64,000 nucleotides of DNA from Luteimonas fraxinea (lineage in GTDB: Bacteria; Pseudomonadota; Gammaproteobacteria; Xanthomonadales; Xanthomonadaceae). Made by a program: the position numbers and the translations under genes. Shown here piece after piece: positions 8,303 to 17,785 of the stretch. The notes beneath the pieces were generated by a model. It was not told the origin of the DNA. It saw only the letters and a list, made by a program, of their open reading frames with translations, and made no database searches. The stretch is from assembly GCF_021233355.1 (NCBI RefSeq), contig NZ_CP089507.1, positions 3,783,001 through 3,847,000 of the forward strand, in the 5' to 3' direction. Numbering within the stretch: the stretch's first letter is position 1; each line of letters opens with the position of its first letter.

Positions 8303-9139
8303 CTACGGCCGCTCCAGCACCAGCTGCGGATCCACCCGCACATCCAGCCAGTTCATGCCCCAGTGCAGATGCGGCCCGGTCGCACGCCCGGTCGCACCGA
8401 CGGCGCCGATCACCTGACCCTGTTCGACGCGATCGCCCACCTTCGCGTCGATGCGCGACAGGTGCAGGAAGTTCGAGCTCACGCCATGCCCGTGGTCGAG
8501 CAGCAGCGTGCCGCCGGTGAGATAGAGATCAGGACCGGCGAACGTGACGATGCCCGCAGCCGGCGCTTTGACTGGCGTGCCGGTGGGCGCGGCGATGTCC
8601 ATGCCCGAATGCGGTGAGCCGGGCTGGCCGTTGTACGAGCGGGCACGACCGAAGCGTCCGCTGATGCGGCCTTCGACCGGACGGATGAAACCGTTGCCGA
8701 AATCCACGCGGTCGTCGTCGCGCACGCGCGCTTCGGTGACCTGCGCCTGTTCGCGACGGATGCGTTCGGCGATCGCCGCCGGCGGATTCACCGTGGCCGG
8801 CGGCACACCGTTGACGCGCTCGACCGGCCAGTCGCGCGGGGTGATCGCGATCGACGCCGACTGGCGGCTGCCGTCGGCGCGCGTGACCGCTACCTGCACC
8901 GGGCCGGACTCGTCACGCCCGACGCCGAGCACCACCGTGCCGTAGCCACTCACGCGCAGCGCGCGATCGCGGTATTGCACCTGACTGCCGGCCGGCACCT
9001 TGCCGATCACGAGGCTGCCCTGTTGCACCTGCGCCGGGAACCGCACATCACCCGCGTCCTGCGCTGCCAGCGGTACTGCATGAACAAGCAGTGCAAGGAT
9101 CAGGAAACATGCGAGCGGCAGACGGCGGAGCAGGGGCAT
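8303..9139 (-). CDS. M23-family peptidoglycan endopeptidase
   Basis: A 278-residue secreted LytM/M23 metallopeptidase. Start at the ATG at 9139, giving MPLLRRLPLACFLILALLVH, a good signal peptide with cleavage near LAAQ. An N-terminal beta-rich region is followed by the zinc peptidase domain, with HSGMDIAAP (HxxxD) and HLHWG (HxH) carrying the zinc ligands. The frame is open for 31 codons further upstream, but the signal peptide fixes the start. Likely role is cleavage of peptidoglycan cross-links in the periplasm. It is convergent with folE2 and downstream of pyrC on the same strand. Confidence 0.9.
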   Translation of the reverse strand: MPLLRRLPLACFLILALLVHAVPLAAQDAGDVRFPAQVQQGSLVIGKVPAGSQVQYRDRALRVSGYGTVVLGVGRDESGPVQVAVTRADGSRQSASIAITPRDWPVERVNGVPPATVNPPAAIAERIRREQAQVTEARVRDDDRVDFGNGFIRPVEGRISGRFGRARSYNGQPGSPHSGMDIAAPTGTPVKAPAAGIVTFAGPDLYLTGGTLLLDHGHGVSSNFLHLSRIDAKVGDRVEQGQVIGAVGATGRATGPHLHWGMNWLDVRVDPQLVLERP

Positions 9140-9215
9140 GCGGTGGTCCGGGCAGCAAGGGAATGCGCCGGGCACGCTACGCGCCCGGCGATGAAGACAC
9201 GGTGTCGCGAAGGCG

Positions 9216-10568
9216 TCAGCGTTCGAACGCAAGACGCTGGCCGGCCGCTTCGCCGACGAGCTGCGCGCCGTCCCATGCCAGACGCCCGTTAACCCAGGTC
9301 GAAGCGATGCGCGAGCGGAAGGTGGTGCCTTCGAATGGCGACCAGCCGCACTTCGACAGCACCTGCTCGCGCGTCACGGTGAACGGCGTGTCCTCCACCA
9401 TCACCAGATCGGCGAAGTAGCCCTCGCGCAGGAAGCCGCGCTCGGCGACATCGAACAGCTGCGCCGGTGCGTGCGCGAACTTCTGCACCACGCGGGTGAT
9501 GTCGAAGTGGCCTTCGTGCACGCATTCGAGCGCGGCGTTGAGCGCGAACTGCACCAGTGGCAGGCCGCTCGGCGCGCGCGTGTACGGATTTTCTTTTTCG
9601 CTCAGCAGATGCGGCGCGTGGTCGGTCGCCAGCACGTCGATGACGTCGTCGGCCAGCGCGCGCAGCAGCGCTTCGCGGTCGGACGCGTCCTTGATCGCCG
9701 GGTTGCACTTGATCTTGTGGCCCAGTCGCGCGTAGTCGGCGCGATCGAAACGCAGGAAGTGGATGCAGGTCTCGGCGGTGATGCGCTTGCGCAGCTTGCC
9801 GGCGGCATCGACCAGCGGGCCGCGCTCGAACAGCGCCAGCTCGTCGGCGGTCGAGATGTGCAGCACGTGCAGGCGGGTGTCGTGACGGCGTGCCAGCGAC
9901 AGCGCCAGCTGCGTGGACTTCATGCACGCCTCGCGCGAACGGATGTCCGGGTGGCATTCGGCCGGAATGTCGTCGCCGTACTTCGCCACGTACTCGCGCT
10001 GGATCGCGTCGATCGTCGGCGTGTCCTCGCAGTGCGTGATGATCGGCACCGGGGTCTCGCGGAAGATGCCGTCGAGCGTCTCGGGATTGTCGACGAGCAT
10101 GTTGCCGGTCGAGGCGCCCATGAACACCTTGACGCCCGGCGTGGTCAGTGGGTCGATCCGGCGCACGTGGTCGAGGTTGTCGTTGCTCGCGCCCATGTAG
10201 AAGCCGTAGTTCGCGCGCGCGCGGCCGGCGGCGCGGTCGTACTTGTCCTGCAGCACGTCGGCGCTGAGCGTCGGCGGGCTGGTGTTGGGCATGTCCATGA
10301 AACTGGTCAGGCCACCGGCGACGGCCGCGGCCGACTCGGTCGCCATGTCGGCCTTGTGCTCCATGCCCGGCTCACGGAAGTGCACCTGGTCGTCGATCAT
10401 GCCGGGCAGCAGCCAGCGGCCTGCGGCGTCGACGATGGTGTCGCCATCGCGGGCGGCGAGGTCACCGCCGATCGCGGCGATGCGGCCGTCGGCGCCGACG
10501 CGCAGGTCGCCGTCGAAGATGCGGCCTTCGTTGACGAGGCGTGCGTTGCGGATCAGGGTCGAGGTCAT
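9216..10568 (-). CDS. pyrC: Dihydroorotase
   Basis: A 450-residue amidohydrolase closing carbamoyl aspartate to dihydroorotate in pyrimidine synthesis. Metal site motifs are [15 protein letters not shown] (H63, R65), ITHCED, HVLHIST and [19 protein letters not shown] may hold the bridging Lys. It is the long class I type, unlike the 348-residue E. coli PyrC; allantoinase is a relative but the HFREPG motif favours dihydroorotase. The ATG overlaps the TGA of yidD (ATGA). A much longer open frame upstream is not real: it runs antisense to the dksA-like gene. Confidence 0.92.
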   Translation of the reverse strand: MTSTLIRNARLVNEGRIFDGDLRVGADGRIAAIGGDLAARDGDTIVDAAGRWLLPGMIDDQVHFREPGMEHKADMATESAAAVAGGLTSFMDMPNTSPPTLSADVLQDKYDRAAGRARANYGFYMGASNDNLDHVRRIDPLTTPGVKVFMGASTGNMLVDNPETLDGIFRETPVPIITHCEDTPTIDAIQREYVAKYGDDIPAECHPDIRSREACMKSTQLALSLARRHDTRLHVLHISTADELALFERGPLVDAAGKLRKRITAETCIHFLRFDRADYARLGHKIKCNPAIKDASDREALLRALADDVIDVLATDHAPHLLSEKENPYTRAPSGLPLVQFALNAALECVHEGHFDITRVVQKFAHAPAQLFDVAERGFLREGYFADLVMVEDTPFTVTREQVLSKCGWSPFEGTTFRSRIASTWVNGRLAWDGAQLVGEAAGQRLAFER

Positions 10569-10801
10569 GGCTTGGGGTCCAGGTTCGGCATCGGCACGGG
10601 GTCGTTCCCGCCCGGATGCATGGGATGGCAGCGCGACAGGCGGCGCAGCGCCAGCCAGCCGCCACGCAGCACGCCGAAGCGGGCGATGGCGACCATCGCG
10701 TACGACGAGCAGCTGGGATGGAAGCGGCAGCGCGGGCCGAGCAGGGGGCTGATGAAGCGCTTGTAGCCGCGCAGCAGGAAGATGAGCAGGCGCGCGATCA
10801 C
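10565..10801 (-). CDS. yidD: Membrane protein insertion efficiency factor YidD
   Basis: A 78-residue protein starting at a GTG ([20 protein letters not shown]). The family core [41 protein letters not shown] is present, including the conserved cysteines. YidD assists YidC/Sec in inner membrane protein insertion. Normally it sits between rnpA and yidC near the origin; here it is coupled to pyrC by a 4-bp overlap instead. Confidence 0.95.
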   Translation of the reverse strand: MIARLLIFLLRGYKRFISPLLGPRCRFHPSCSSYAMVAIARFGVLRGGWLALRRLSRCHPMHPGGNDPVPMPNLDPKP

Positions 10802-10913
10802 GGCATCTCGGCAGGGGCGATGAACACGGGGGTCGGGACGGTTGCTGCTGCAGGGGCATGCAGGGTATAACACGCCGCTTCCCCGCCCAAGGGAATGACA
10901 AGGATCGCAGCAC

Positions 10914-11933
10914 GTGGCAGTCAAGAAACCCGCAAAGAAGGCCGTCAAGAAGGCCGCAAAGCCCGCCGCGAAGGCAGCCGTCGGGAAGAAGGCTGCCCCC
11001 GTCACCAAGCCACCCGCCAAGAAGGCACCGGCCCCGAAGAAGCCTGTCGCCAAGGCCGCGCCCGCCAAGCCAGCTGCGAAGAAGGCGCCGGTCAAGGCAC
11101 CCGCGAAGAAGCCAGCGCCGCCCAAGGCAGCGCCGGTGAAGGCGGCTGCCAAGAGCATGCCTGCGAAGGGCGCGCCTGCGAAGAAAACGGCGAAGGCAGC
11201 CCCGGCGAAAGCCGCGGCCACCCCGCCTGTGACGAAGCCGAAGGCCGCTGCTCCCGCAGCGGTGACCAAGCCCGTCGCGAAGAAGGCAGCACCGGCCAAG
11301 TCGATCGCCGACAAGTCCGCTGCCGCCCCGAAGACGGAGGCCCCGAAGAAGGCTCCCGCTCCGGCGAAAGCCGCCGCGCCGAAGCCGGTGCCGGCATCCA
11401 CTCCCACGAAGCGTCCACGTCCGGTCGGCAAAGTCGCCGTCGCGGGCGTTGCGCGCCAGCAAGAGCCGGCGCCAAGAACAAAGGTGAAGGTCGTGCAGTA
11501 CAAGACCGATGCAGAAACAGGTCGTCCCATTCTTCCGCAGGGCTACAAGCCCGGCGCCGACGAGGAGTACATGAGTGCGTTGCAGCTCGAGTACTTCCGC
11601 CAGCGCCTGCAGAACTGGCGTGCGGATCTGGTCGAAGAATCCAAGCAGACGATCGAGAATCTCAAGGACGAAGTGCGTGACGTCGGCGACGAAGCCGAAC
11701 GTGCCACCCGCGAAACCGAGAACTCGCTCGAACTGCGTACCCGTGACCGCTACCGCAAGCTGATCGGCAAGATCGACAGCACGCTCAAGCGCGTCGACGA
11801 GGGCGAGTACGGCTACAGCGTGGATTCGGGCGAAGAGATCGGTCTCGACCGTCTCGAAGCACGTCTGACCGCCGAGCGTACGATCGACGAGCAGGAACGC
11901 TGGGAGCACATGCAGAAGCAGATGGGCGACTGA
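10914..11933 (+). CDS. dksA: DksA-family RNA polymerase-binding protein with Lys/Ala/Pro-rich N-terminal arm and no zinc-binding cysteines
   Basis: 339 residues from a GTG, preceded by AAGGA. Residues 1 to about 195 are low-complexity [11 protein letters not shown] repeats resembling histone H1-like tails. The C-terminal part is a clear DksA core: [16 protein letters not shown], the coiled coil with tip motif D-x-x-D-x-A (DVGDEA), [14 protein letters not shown], and [21 protein letters not shown]. All four zinc-finger cysteines of E. coli DksA are replaced (S302, S305, T323, E326), so this is a zinc-independent form. Expected role is with ppGpp in the stringent response. The basic arm could add DNA or RNA binding. 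It is divergent from yidD. Confidence 0.88.
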   Translation: MAVKKPAKKAVKKAAKPAAKAAVGKKAAPVTKPPAKKAPAPKKPVAKAAPAKPAAKKAPVKAPAKKPAPPKAAPVKAAAKSMPAKGAPAKKTAKAAPAKAAATPPVTKPKAAAPAAVTKPVAKKAAPAKSIADKSAAAPKTEAPKKAPAPAKAAAPKPVPASTPTKRPRPVGKVAVAGVARQQEPAPRTKVKVVQYKTDAETGRPILPQGYKPGADEEYMSALQLEYFRQRLQNWRADLVEESKQTIENLKDEVRDVGDEAERATRETENSLELRTRDRYRKLIGKIDSTLKRVDEGEYGYSVDSGEEIGLDRLEARLTAERTIDEQERWEHMQKQMGD

Positions 11934-11954
11934 TCGTCGTCGTCCCGGTGTCAA

Positions 11955-11980
11955 AAGAAGCCCGCGCAAGCGGGCTTCTT
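11955..11980 (+). terminator. Intrinsic terminator after dksA
   Basis: AAGAAGCCCGC-GCAA-GCGGGCTTCTT is a perfect 11-bp stem with a tetraloop. The A-rich left flank also makes it usable in the opposite direction for the convergent MFS gene. Confidence 0.9.
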
Positions 11981-12008
11981 CGTATCCGCGCCCGTGCGCG
12001 GCACCGGA

Positions 12009-13277
12009 TCACTGCAGGTCGCGCAGATCCAGCCGGCGCAGCCTCGGTGCCTTGATCGCGGTTGTCGCGACCACGCCCATCGTCACGAAGCCGCCGATCA
12101 CCACCGCCGGCACCAGGCCCAGCAGGCGTGCCATCGAGCCCATGTAGAACGCGCCGATCTCGTTCGACGAACCGACGAACAGGCCGTTGATCGACGACAC
12201 CCGGCCGCGCATGTGGTCGGGCGTCGACAGTTGCATGATCGTCGAGCGCATCACCACCGACACGCCGTCGCACATGCCCGACAGCAGCAGGAAGAACGCC
12301 GACAGCCAGAATGCGGTCGACAGGCCGAAGCCGACCATGCACAGACCAAAGCCGGCGACCGCGCACAGCAGGAAGCGGCCCGCATTGCGCTGGATCGGAT
12401 TGCGTGCCAGCCAGATCCCCATTGCGACCGAGCCCAGCGCCGGCGCGCTGCGCAGAATGCCCAGGCCTTCCGGCCCGTAGGCGAGGATGTCGTGGATGAA
12501 AGCCGGCGCCAGCGAGATCGCGCCGCCGAACAGCACCGCGAACATGTCCAGCGCCAATGCCGCGAGCAGGATCTGGTGGCCGAACACGAAGCGCGCGCCC
12601 TCGGCGATGCTGGCGAACACCGGCTCGCGCTGCAGCAGTTGCGGCGGCTCGGTGACACCCATGCGGCCGAGGAAGACGATCACCACCAGCGCGAGGATCG
12701 ATGCCAGCAGGAACACGCCGGGAATGCCGAGCGGCTTGATCAGCAGGCCGCCGATCGCCGGGCCGATCACCATCGCGCTCTGGAACACGATGCTGCCCAG
12801 GCTCGCACCGCGCACGAACTGGTCGCGCGGCAGCACGCGGGCGAACAGGGCGTTGTAAACCGGGCCGAGAAACGCGCGGACCATGCCGGTCAGCATGATC
12901 GGCAGGTACAGCAACCAGATGCTGCCGTCGATCAGGCCCGAGGTCAGCAGCGCCAGCAGCAGCGGCGTGATCGCCAGACCCGCGGCGGCCGCCATGCCGA
13001 GCTTGCGCCGCGGCAGATGGTCGACCAGATAGCCGGCGAACGGCGCGACGCAGAAGTAGGGCAGTACTTCCGCCAGGCCGATGAGGCCGAGCATCCACGG
13101 ATTGCCGGTTTCGGCGTAGATGTGCCAGCCGGCCGTGACCGCGACGATCTGGTACGACAGGATCGTGAAGATGCGGTAGCCCAGCAGGGCGCGGAAATTG
13201 CGGTTGCGCAGCGGCGCCGCGCGACTGGAATCGGAAACGCCGGGTTCGTCGGGCTCCGGCGGCGGCGCGGTGCTCAC
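12009..13277 (-). CDS. MFS transporter, EntS-like
   Basis: A 422-residue inner membrane protein with about 12 hydrophobic helices. The start RNFRALLGYRIFTILSYQIVAV and the loops GYLVDHLPRRKLG and MRGRVSSINGLFVGSSNEIGAF match MFS_3/EntS-like exporters. The substrate cannot be read from sequence. The GTG start overlaps the stop of sufE by 4 bp, so the two are co-transcribed. Confidence 0.82.
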   Translation of the reverse strand: MSTAPPPEPDEPGVSDSSRAAPLRNRNFRALLGYRIFTILSYQIVAVTAGWHIYAETGNPWMLGLIGLAEVLPYFCVAPFAGYLVDHLPRRKLGMAAAAGLAITPLLLALLTSGLIDGSIWLLYLPIMLTGMVRAFLGPVYNALFARVLPRDQFVRGASLGSIVFQSAMVIGPAIGGLLIKPLGIPGVFLLASILALVVIVFLGRMGVTEPPQLLQREPVFASIAEGARFVFGHQILLAALALDMFAVLFGGAISLAPAFIHDILAYGPEGLGILRSAPALGSVAMGIWLARNPIQRNAGRFLLCAVAGFGLCMVGFGLSTAFWLSAFFLLLSGMCDGVSVVMRSTIMQLSTPDHMRGRVSSINGLFVGSSNEIGAFYMGSMARLLGLVPAVVIGGFVTMGVVATTAIKAPRLRRLDLRDLQ

Positions 13278-13714
13278 GCCAGCGCGCGCTGCGCGCGGTC
13301 GCGGATGAAGGCGAGCAGGGCGGCCAGACCGTTGTTGCGGGTCGGTGACAGATGCTTCGCCAGCCCGATGTCGCCGATGTACTCGGCATCGGTGTCGACG
13401 ATCTCGCGTGCGCTGCGGCCACCGTAGACGCGCAAGGCGAGATAGATCAGGCCGGAGACGATTGCCGAATCGCTGGCGGCGGCGAAGTCGAGGCGCTCGG
13501 CGTCACCGGAGGCGACGATCCAGACCATCGACTGGCAGCCGTGCAGGCGGTGTTCTTCGGTCTTCAGCGCATCGGAGAATTCGGGCAGCTTGCGGCCCAG
13601 ATCGATCAGGTACTGGTAGCGCTCGGACCAGTCGCCGAAAAAGGCGAACTCTTCGGCGATCGCGCGCTGGGCGTCGGCCGGGCTGGCTTCGAGGGGGAAC
13701 TTGTTGGCAGTCAC
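13274..13714 (-). CDS. sufE: Cysteine desulfuration protein SufE
   Basis: 146 residues from a GTG at 13714. SufE accepts persulfide sulfur from the SufS desulfurase for Fe-S cluster assembly. The acceptor cysteine is C60 in HRLHGCQSMVWI. EEFAFFGDWSERYQYLIDLGRKLPE and the GGRSAREIVDTDAEYIGDIGLAKHLSPTRNNG segment are characteristic. An upstream in-frame start exists but would add about 35 residues not seen in the family. No sufBCDS genes are adjacent. Confidence 0.92.
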   Translation of the reverse strand: MTANKFPLEASPADAQRAIAEEFAFFGDWSERYQYLIDLGRKLPEFSDALKTEEHRLHGCQSMVWIVASGDAERLDFAAASDSAIVSGLIYLALRVYGGRSAREIVDTDAEYIGDIGLAKHLSPTRNNGLAALLAFIRDRAQRALA

Positions 13715-13911
13715 GGGGGAGTCGGCTCTCAGACGCGGACACGCGTTCGCAAGCCCGACATTGTGACCGATCCGCTTCGAGGACAAAGCCCGCGCTGTCC
13801 GGCGATCGCCCACTTCCACGTTCGCTGAGGTTTACAAGACACCGGTTTCTCACGATCCTCACGCCTATTCAGAGAATGTCCGCCGCGGTTCGGCGCAAGG
13901 GGAGAGGCGCT

Positions 13912-15327
13912 GTGGCAAACGCGATCGTCTGGTTCCGGAACGAACTGAGACTCGATGACAATCCAGCCCTGCGCGCCGCACTGGACGCGGGCTTCGCGCC
14001 GGTCTGCGTGTACATCCACGCGCCCGACGAAGAGGGCGACTGGGCCCCGGGCGCTGCTTCGAACGCCTGGCGTCATCGCTCGCTGGCCGCGCTGGACGCC
14101 GAGCTGCGCAAGCGCGGCAGCCAACTGCGCCTGTTCCATGGCCCCAGCCACGCCACGCTCGAGACGCTGGTCGACACCTGCGAGGCCGAGGCCGTGTTCT
14201 GGAACCGGCGCTACGACCCGGCGATCGAAACGCGTGACACCGGGATCAAGCGCGACCTGCGCGAATCCGGCGTGCGCGCCGAAAGCCACAACGGTGCGCT
14301 GATGCTCGAGCCCTGGTCGTTGCAGACCGGGCAGGAGGGGGCATACAAGGTGTTCACCCCGTTCTGGCGCAAGGCGCTGACCGAACTGAATCTGCCCGAC
14401 ACTTGGGATGCGCCGCGCACACTGCCCGCCGTGGACACCGGGCCGTCGGGCGTCGCGCTCGACGATCTGCAGCTGGCACCGACGCTGGACTGGGACGCCG
14501 GCTTCTGGACGTTCTGGGAACCGGGCGAGGCGGGCGCGCACGAGGCGCTGGAGGTCTTCATCGACGGCGCACTGCGCGGTTACCGCGCAAGTCGCGATCG
14601 CCCCGATCAGGCCGGCACCTCGCGCCTGTCGCCGCACCTGCATTTCGGCGAGATCGCGCCCTGGCGCGTGGTCGCCGCGCTCGAGGGTGAGCGCAATGCG
14701 TCCACCGCGCCCGACATCGACGCCTACGTGCGCGAGTTGGGCTGGCGCGAGTTCGCCCACCACCTGCTGCACCATTTTCCGAAGACGCCGGAGCAGAACT
14801 TCAATCCGCGCTTCGAGCGGTTCCCGTGGGCGCGTGTCGAACCGGCCGCGCTCGATGCCTGGAAGCGTGGGCGTACCGGTGTGCCGATCGTCGACGCCGG
14901 CCTGCGCGAGCTCTGGCACGTCGGCTGGATGCACAACCGCGTGCGCATGATCGTCGGCAGCTGGTTGTGCAAGCACATGCGCATCCACTGGCACGAAGGC
15001 GCGCGCTGGTTCTGGGACACGCTGGTCGATGCGGATCTCGCCAACAACACCCTGGGCTGGCAATGGATCGGCGGCACCGGCGCGGACGCCTCGCCGTATT
15101 TCCGCGTGTTCAACCCGGTCACGCAGGCGCAGAAGTTCGATCCCGACGGCAGCTACATCGCGCGCTGGGTGCCCGAACTCGCCGGCCTGCCGGTGCCGCT
15201 GCGCTTCAGTCCGTGGACCGATCCGGATCTGCTCAAGTCTGTCGCGCCCGATTATCCCTCTGCGCCGATCGTCGATCTGGCTGCCGGCCGCGAGGCCGCA
15301 CTGGCTGCCTACCAGGCCTCGCGCTGA
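13912..15327 (+). CDS. phrB: Deoxyribodipyrimidine photolyase (class I CPD)
   Basis: 471 residues, the same length as E. coli PhrB. It uses FAD and light to split cyclobutane pyrimidine dimers. The N-terminal antenna domain begins AIVWFRNELRLDDNPAL. The FAD domain shows TSRLSPHLHFGEIAPW, ELGWREFAHHLL and NNTLGWQWIGGTGADASPYFRVFNP. I chose the GTG at 13912 because GGGGAGAGG lies 5 nt upstream; an ATG at 13876 is possible but poorly placed. Divergent from sufE. Confidence 0.95.
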   Translation: MANAIVWFRNELRLDDNPALRAALDAGFAPVCVYIHAPDEEGDWAPGAASNAWRHRSLAALDAELRKRGSQLRLFHGPSHATLETLVDTCEAEAVFWNRRYDPAIETRDTGIKRDLRESGVRAESHNGALMLEPWSLQTGQEGAYKVFTPFWRKALTELNLPDTWDAPRTLPAVDTGPSGVALDDLQLAPTLDWDAGFWTFWEPGEAGAHEALEVFIDGALRGYRASRDRPDQAGTSRLSPHLHFGEIAPWRVVAALEGERNASTAPDIDAYVRELGWREFAHHLLHHFPKTPEQNFNPRFERFPWARVEPAALDAWKRGRTGVPIVDAGLRELWHVGWMHNRVRMIVGSWLCKHMRIHWHEGARWFWDTLVDADLANNTLGWQWIGGTGADASPYFRVFNPVTQAQKFDPDGSYIARWVPELAGLPVPLRFSPWTDPDLLKSVAPDYPSAPIVDLAAGREAALAAYQASR

Positions 15328-15389
15328 CGCGCGTTGACCCTGCCGCGGTCGCGTGATCCACTCGGATGGCTGACTTCTTGGGAGGGGAG

Positions 15390-16868
15390 ATGGCCGAGAC
15401 CGCCGCACCATCACGCCGCAGGCGCCTGCGCCGCCAGCCGATGACGCGGGTCGACACCGCATGGCTGCGCATGGAGCGGCCGACCAATCCGATGATGATC
15501 ACCGCCGTGCTGGTGTTCACCGAGCGGATGTCGGTAGACGCCCTGCGCGCGCTGGTCGACGAACGCTTTCTCGCCTACGCGCGGTTCCGGCAGAAGGCCG
15601 TCGACGCCACGACCGGCGCGACCTGGATCGAGGATGCGCACTTCGATCTCGACTGGCATGTGCGGCGTGCGGCCTTGCCGGGCCGGATCGCCGGCAGCAG
15701 CGCGCTCGAGGAAAAACGCGCGCTCGAAGCGTTCACCGGCGAACTCGCCTCGACGCCGCTCGATCCCGGCAAGCCGCGCTGGCAATTCCATCTGGTCGAG
15801 GACTACGCCGGCGGTTCGGCGCTGGTCGCGCGCATCCATCACTGCTATGCCGACGGCATCGCGCTGGTGCAGGTGCTGCTGTCGCTGACCGATACCGAGC
15901 GCCTTCCGCAGCCGGCGCAGACCCTGCCGCAGGCCTGGCTCAAGGCCGATGGCGCCGGTGTGGAGCGACGCGTCGGCGCGGTCGCCCGTTACAAAAAGCT
16001 CGGTGGGCAGGTGCTCGATCGCGGCATGGCGATGTACCGCGATCCGACCCTGGCCAACATGCTGGCGCGCGAAGGCGGGGAGATCGCCCGCGAGCTGCTG
16101 TACGCGCTGTCGCTGTCGGACGATCCGCCGTCGCTGCTGCGCGGCGAGCTTGGTGTCAGCAAGCGCGTCGCCTGGGCCGAGCCGCTGTGCCTGGACGAAG
16201 TCAAAGCGGTGGGCCGCGCGTTCGACTGCACCGTCAACGACGTGCTGATGGCCGCGGCTGCCGGCGCGCTGCGTGGCTACATGCGCGAACGCGGCGCCGA
16301 TCCTGATGGCATGACGCTGCGCGCGACGGTGCCGGTGAATCTGCGCCCGCTGGAGCACGCGAAGAAGCTCGGCAATCATTTCGGGCTGGTGTTTCTCGAT
16401 CTGCCGGTCGGCGAAGCGAATCCCGCGCGCCGCCTGGAACGCGTGGCGAACTGCATGCGCGAACTCAAGGATTCCCGCCAGGCGATCGTCGCCTACGGTC
16501 TGCTGGCCGCGCTCGGCATGGCGCCGCAATCGGCGCAGGGCATCGCGCTCGATCTCTTCAGCCGCAAGGCCTCTGCAGTGGCGACCAATGTGCCCGGCCC
16601 GCAGCAACCGCTGTATCTCGCCGGCTGCGCGCTGCGCGAGATGATGTTCTGGGTGCCGCAGACCGGGTCGATCGGCATCGGCCTGTCGATCCTGAGCTAC
16701 GACAACCGCGTGCATTTCGGCCTCGTCGCCGATGCGCGTCTGGTGCCCGATCCCGATGCCGCGATCGCTCACTTCCGGCGCGAGTTCGACACGCTGTTGT
16801 ATCTGGCGATGATGGGCGACTGGTCGCAGGCACTCGATGCGCAGGCGGCGGAGGCGATGCTCGACTGA
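15390..16868 (+). CDS. Wax ester synthase/diacylglycerol acyltransferase (WS/DGAT family)
   Basis: About 492 residues of the bacterial WS/DGAT acyltransferase family, which transfers acyl groups from acyl-CoA to alcohols or diacylglycerol. The catalytic motif HHxxxDG is present as IHHCYADGIALVQVL. Other family segments are PRWQFHLVEDY, TVNDVLMAAAAGALRGYM, VPVNLRPLEHAKKLGNHFG and NVPGPQQPLYLAG. Start taken at the ATG at 15390, just after GGGAGGGG; an in-frame ATG at 15366 is the alternative. Storage lipid synthesis is plausible but substrate range is unknown. Confidence 0.88.
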   Translation: MAETAAPSRRRRLRRQPMTRVDTAWLRMERPTNPMMITAVLVFTERMSVDALRALVDERFLAYARFRQKAVDATTGATWIEDAHFDLDWHVRRAALPGRIAGSSALEEKRALEAFTGELASTPLDPGKPRWQFHLVEDYAGGSALVARIHHCYADGIALVQVLLSLTDTERLPQPAQTLPQAWLKADGAGVERRVGAVARYKKLGGQVLDRGMAMYRDPTLANMLAREGGEIARELLYALSLSDDPPSLLRGELGVSKRVAWAEPLCLDEVKAVGRAFDCTVNDVLMAAAAGALRGYMRERGADPDGMTLRATVPVNLRPLEHAKKLGNHFGLVFLDLPVGEANPARRLERVANCMRELKDSRQAIVAYGLLAALGMAPQSAQGIALDLFSRKASAVATNVPGPQQPLYLAGCALREMMFWVPQTGSIGIGLSILSYDNRVHFGLVADARLVPDPDAAIAHFRREFDTLLYLAMMGDWSQALDAQAAEAMLD

Positions 16869-17016
16869 CGGCGCGCTGCATGGGTATCCGTGCTGAACGA
16901 TGTCCGTCCAGACGCATTCCCCGTCACCCCGCGTGCATTCTGAACACGCTAAGTTCGGCTCCGAATTCAACGTTCCGGGCACCTTCGCCCGCACCGGATA
17001 CCAGGAGACCGACACC

Positions 17017-17694
17017 ATGCGCAGACTCACCACTGCAGGCCTCACCACCGCGCTCGCCAGCACCCTGCTGCTTTCCAGCTGCGCCACCTACACCGGCCAG
17101 ACCAACGCGCCGGACGACGCGAACCGGACCCGTAACAACGCACTGATCGGCGCGGGCATCGGCGCGGTTGCCGGCCTGCTCAGCGGTGGCGACGCGACCG
17201 AGCGTCGTCAGCGCGCGATGGTCGGCGCCGGTGTCGGCGGCCTCGCCGGCGGTGCGGTCGGCGTCTATCAGGATCGTCAGGAAGCCGAACTGCGTCGTCA
17301 GACCCAGGGCACCGGCATCCAGGTCGACCGCGATGGCGACGTAATCAAGCTCAACCTGCCTGACGGCGTGACCTTCGACTTCGGCAAGGCCGATCTCAAG
17401 TCGCAGTTCTACCCGGCGCTCAATAACGTCGCGCGCACGCTCGCCGAGTACGACCAGACGATCGTCGAGATCTCCGGTCACACCGACAGCGTCGGTACCG
17501 ACGCGGTCAACCAGCGTCTGTCCCAGCAGCGCGCCGACTCGGTGGGTAATTACCTCATGGGTCAGGGCCTGCTACGCCAGCGCTTCGAGATCGTCGGCTT
17601 CGGCAAGACGCGTCCGATTGCGGACAACAGCACGGATCAGGGCCGCGCCCTGAACCGCCGCGTCGAGATCCGCGTGATTCCGCTGCAGTCGTAA
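17017..17694 (+). CDS. OmpA-family lipoprotein with glycine-zipper segment (YiaD-like)
   Basis: A 225-residue outer-membrane lipoprotein. The signal peptide ends in LLLSSC, so C22 is lipidated, and Ala at +2 predicts outer-membrane sorting. Residues about 40-75 form a glycine zipper (ALIGAGIGAVAGLLSGG, GAGVGGLAGGAVG). The C-terminal OmpA domain shows VTFDFGKADL, ISGHTDSVGTDAVNQRLSQQRADSV and NRRVEIRV and should bind peptidoglycan. AGGAG at 17003 supports the ATG. Upstream 16869-17016 has no other gene. Confidence 0.92.
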   Translation: MRRLTTAGLTTALASTLLLSSCATYTGQTNAPDDANRTRNNALIGAGIGAVAGLLSGGDATERRQRAMVGAGVGGLAGGAVGVYQDRQEAELRRQTQGTGIQVDRDGDVIKLNLPDGVTFDFGKADLKSQFYPALNNVARTLAEYDQTIVEISGHTDSVGTDAVNQRLSQQRADSVGNYLMGQGLLRQRFEIVGFGKTRPIADNSTDQGRALNRRVEIRVIPLQS

Positions 17695-17712
17695 GCAGCG
17701 GCGAGCTCCAGG

Positions 17713-17742
17713 AAAAAGCCCCGGCAGTGCCGGGGCTTTTTT
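17713..17742 (+). terminator. Bidirectional intrinsic terminator
   Basis: AAAAAGCCCCGGC-AGT-GCCGGGGCTTTTTT: strong GC stem flanked by A-run and T-run, between the convergent OmpA-lipoprotein and thiolase genes. Confidence 0.95.
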
Positions 17743-17785
17743 GTGATGCGGATGGCGACCCGGTGACCGGGCCACCCGATCGGCG

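Noticed and set aside
10914..11500. Separate histone H1-like gene
   Set aside because: The Lys/Ala/Pro-rich segment is continuous in frame with the DksA core and there is no stop or new start between them.
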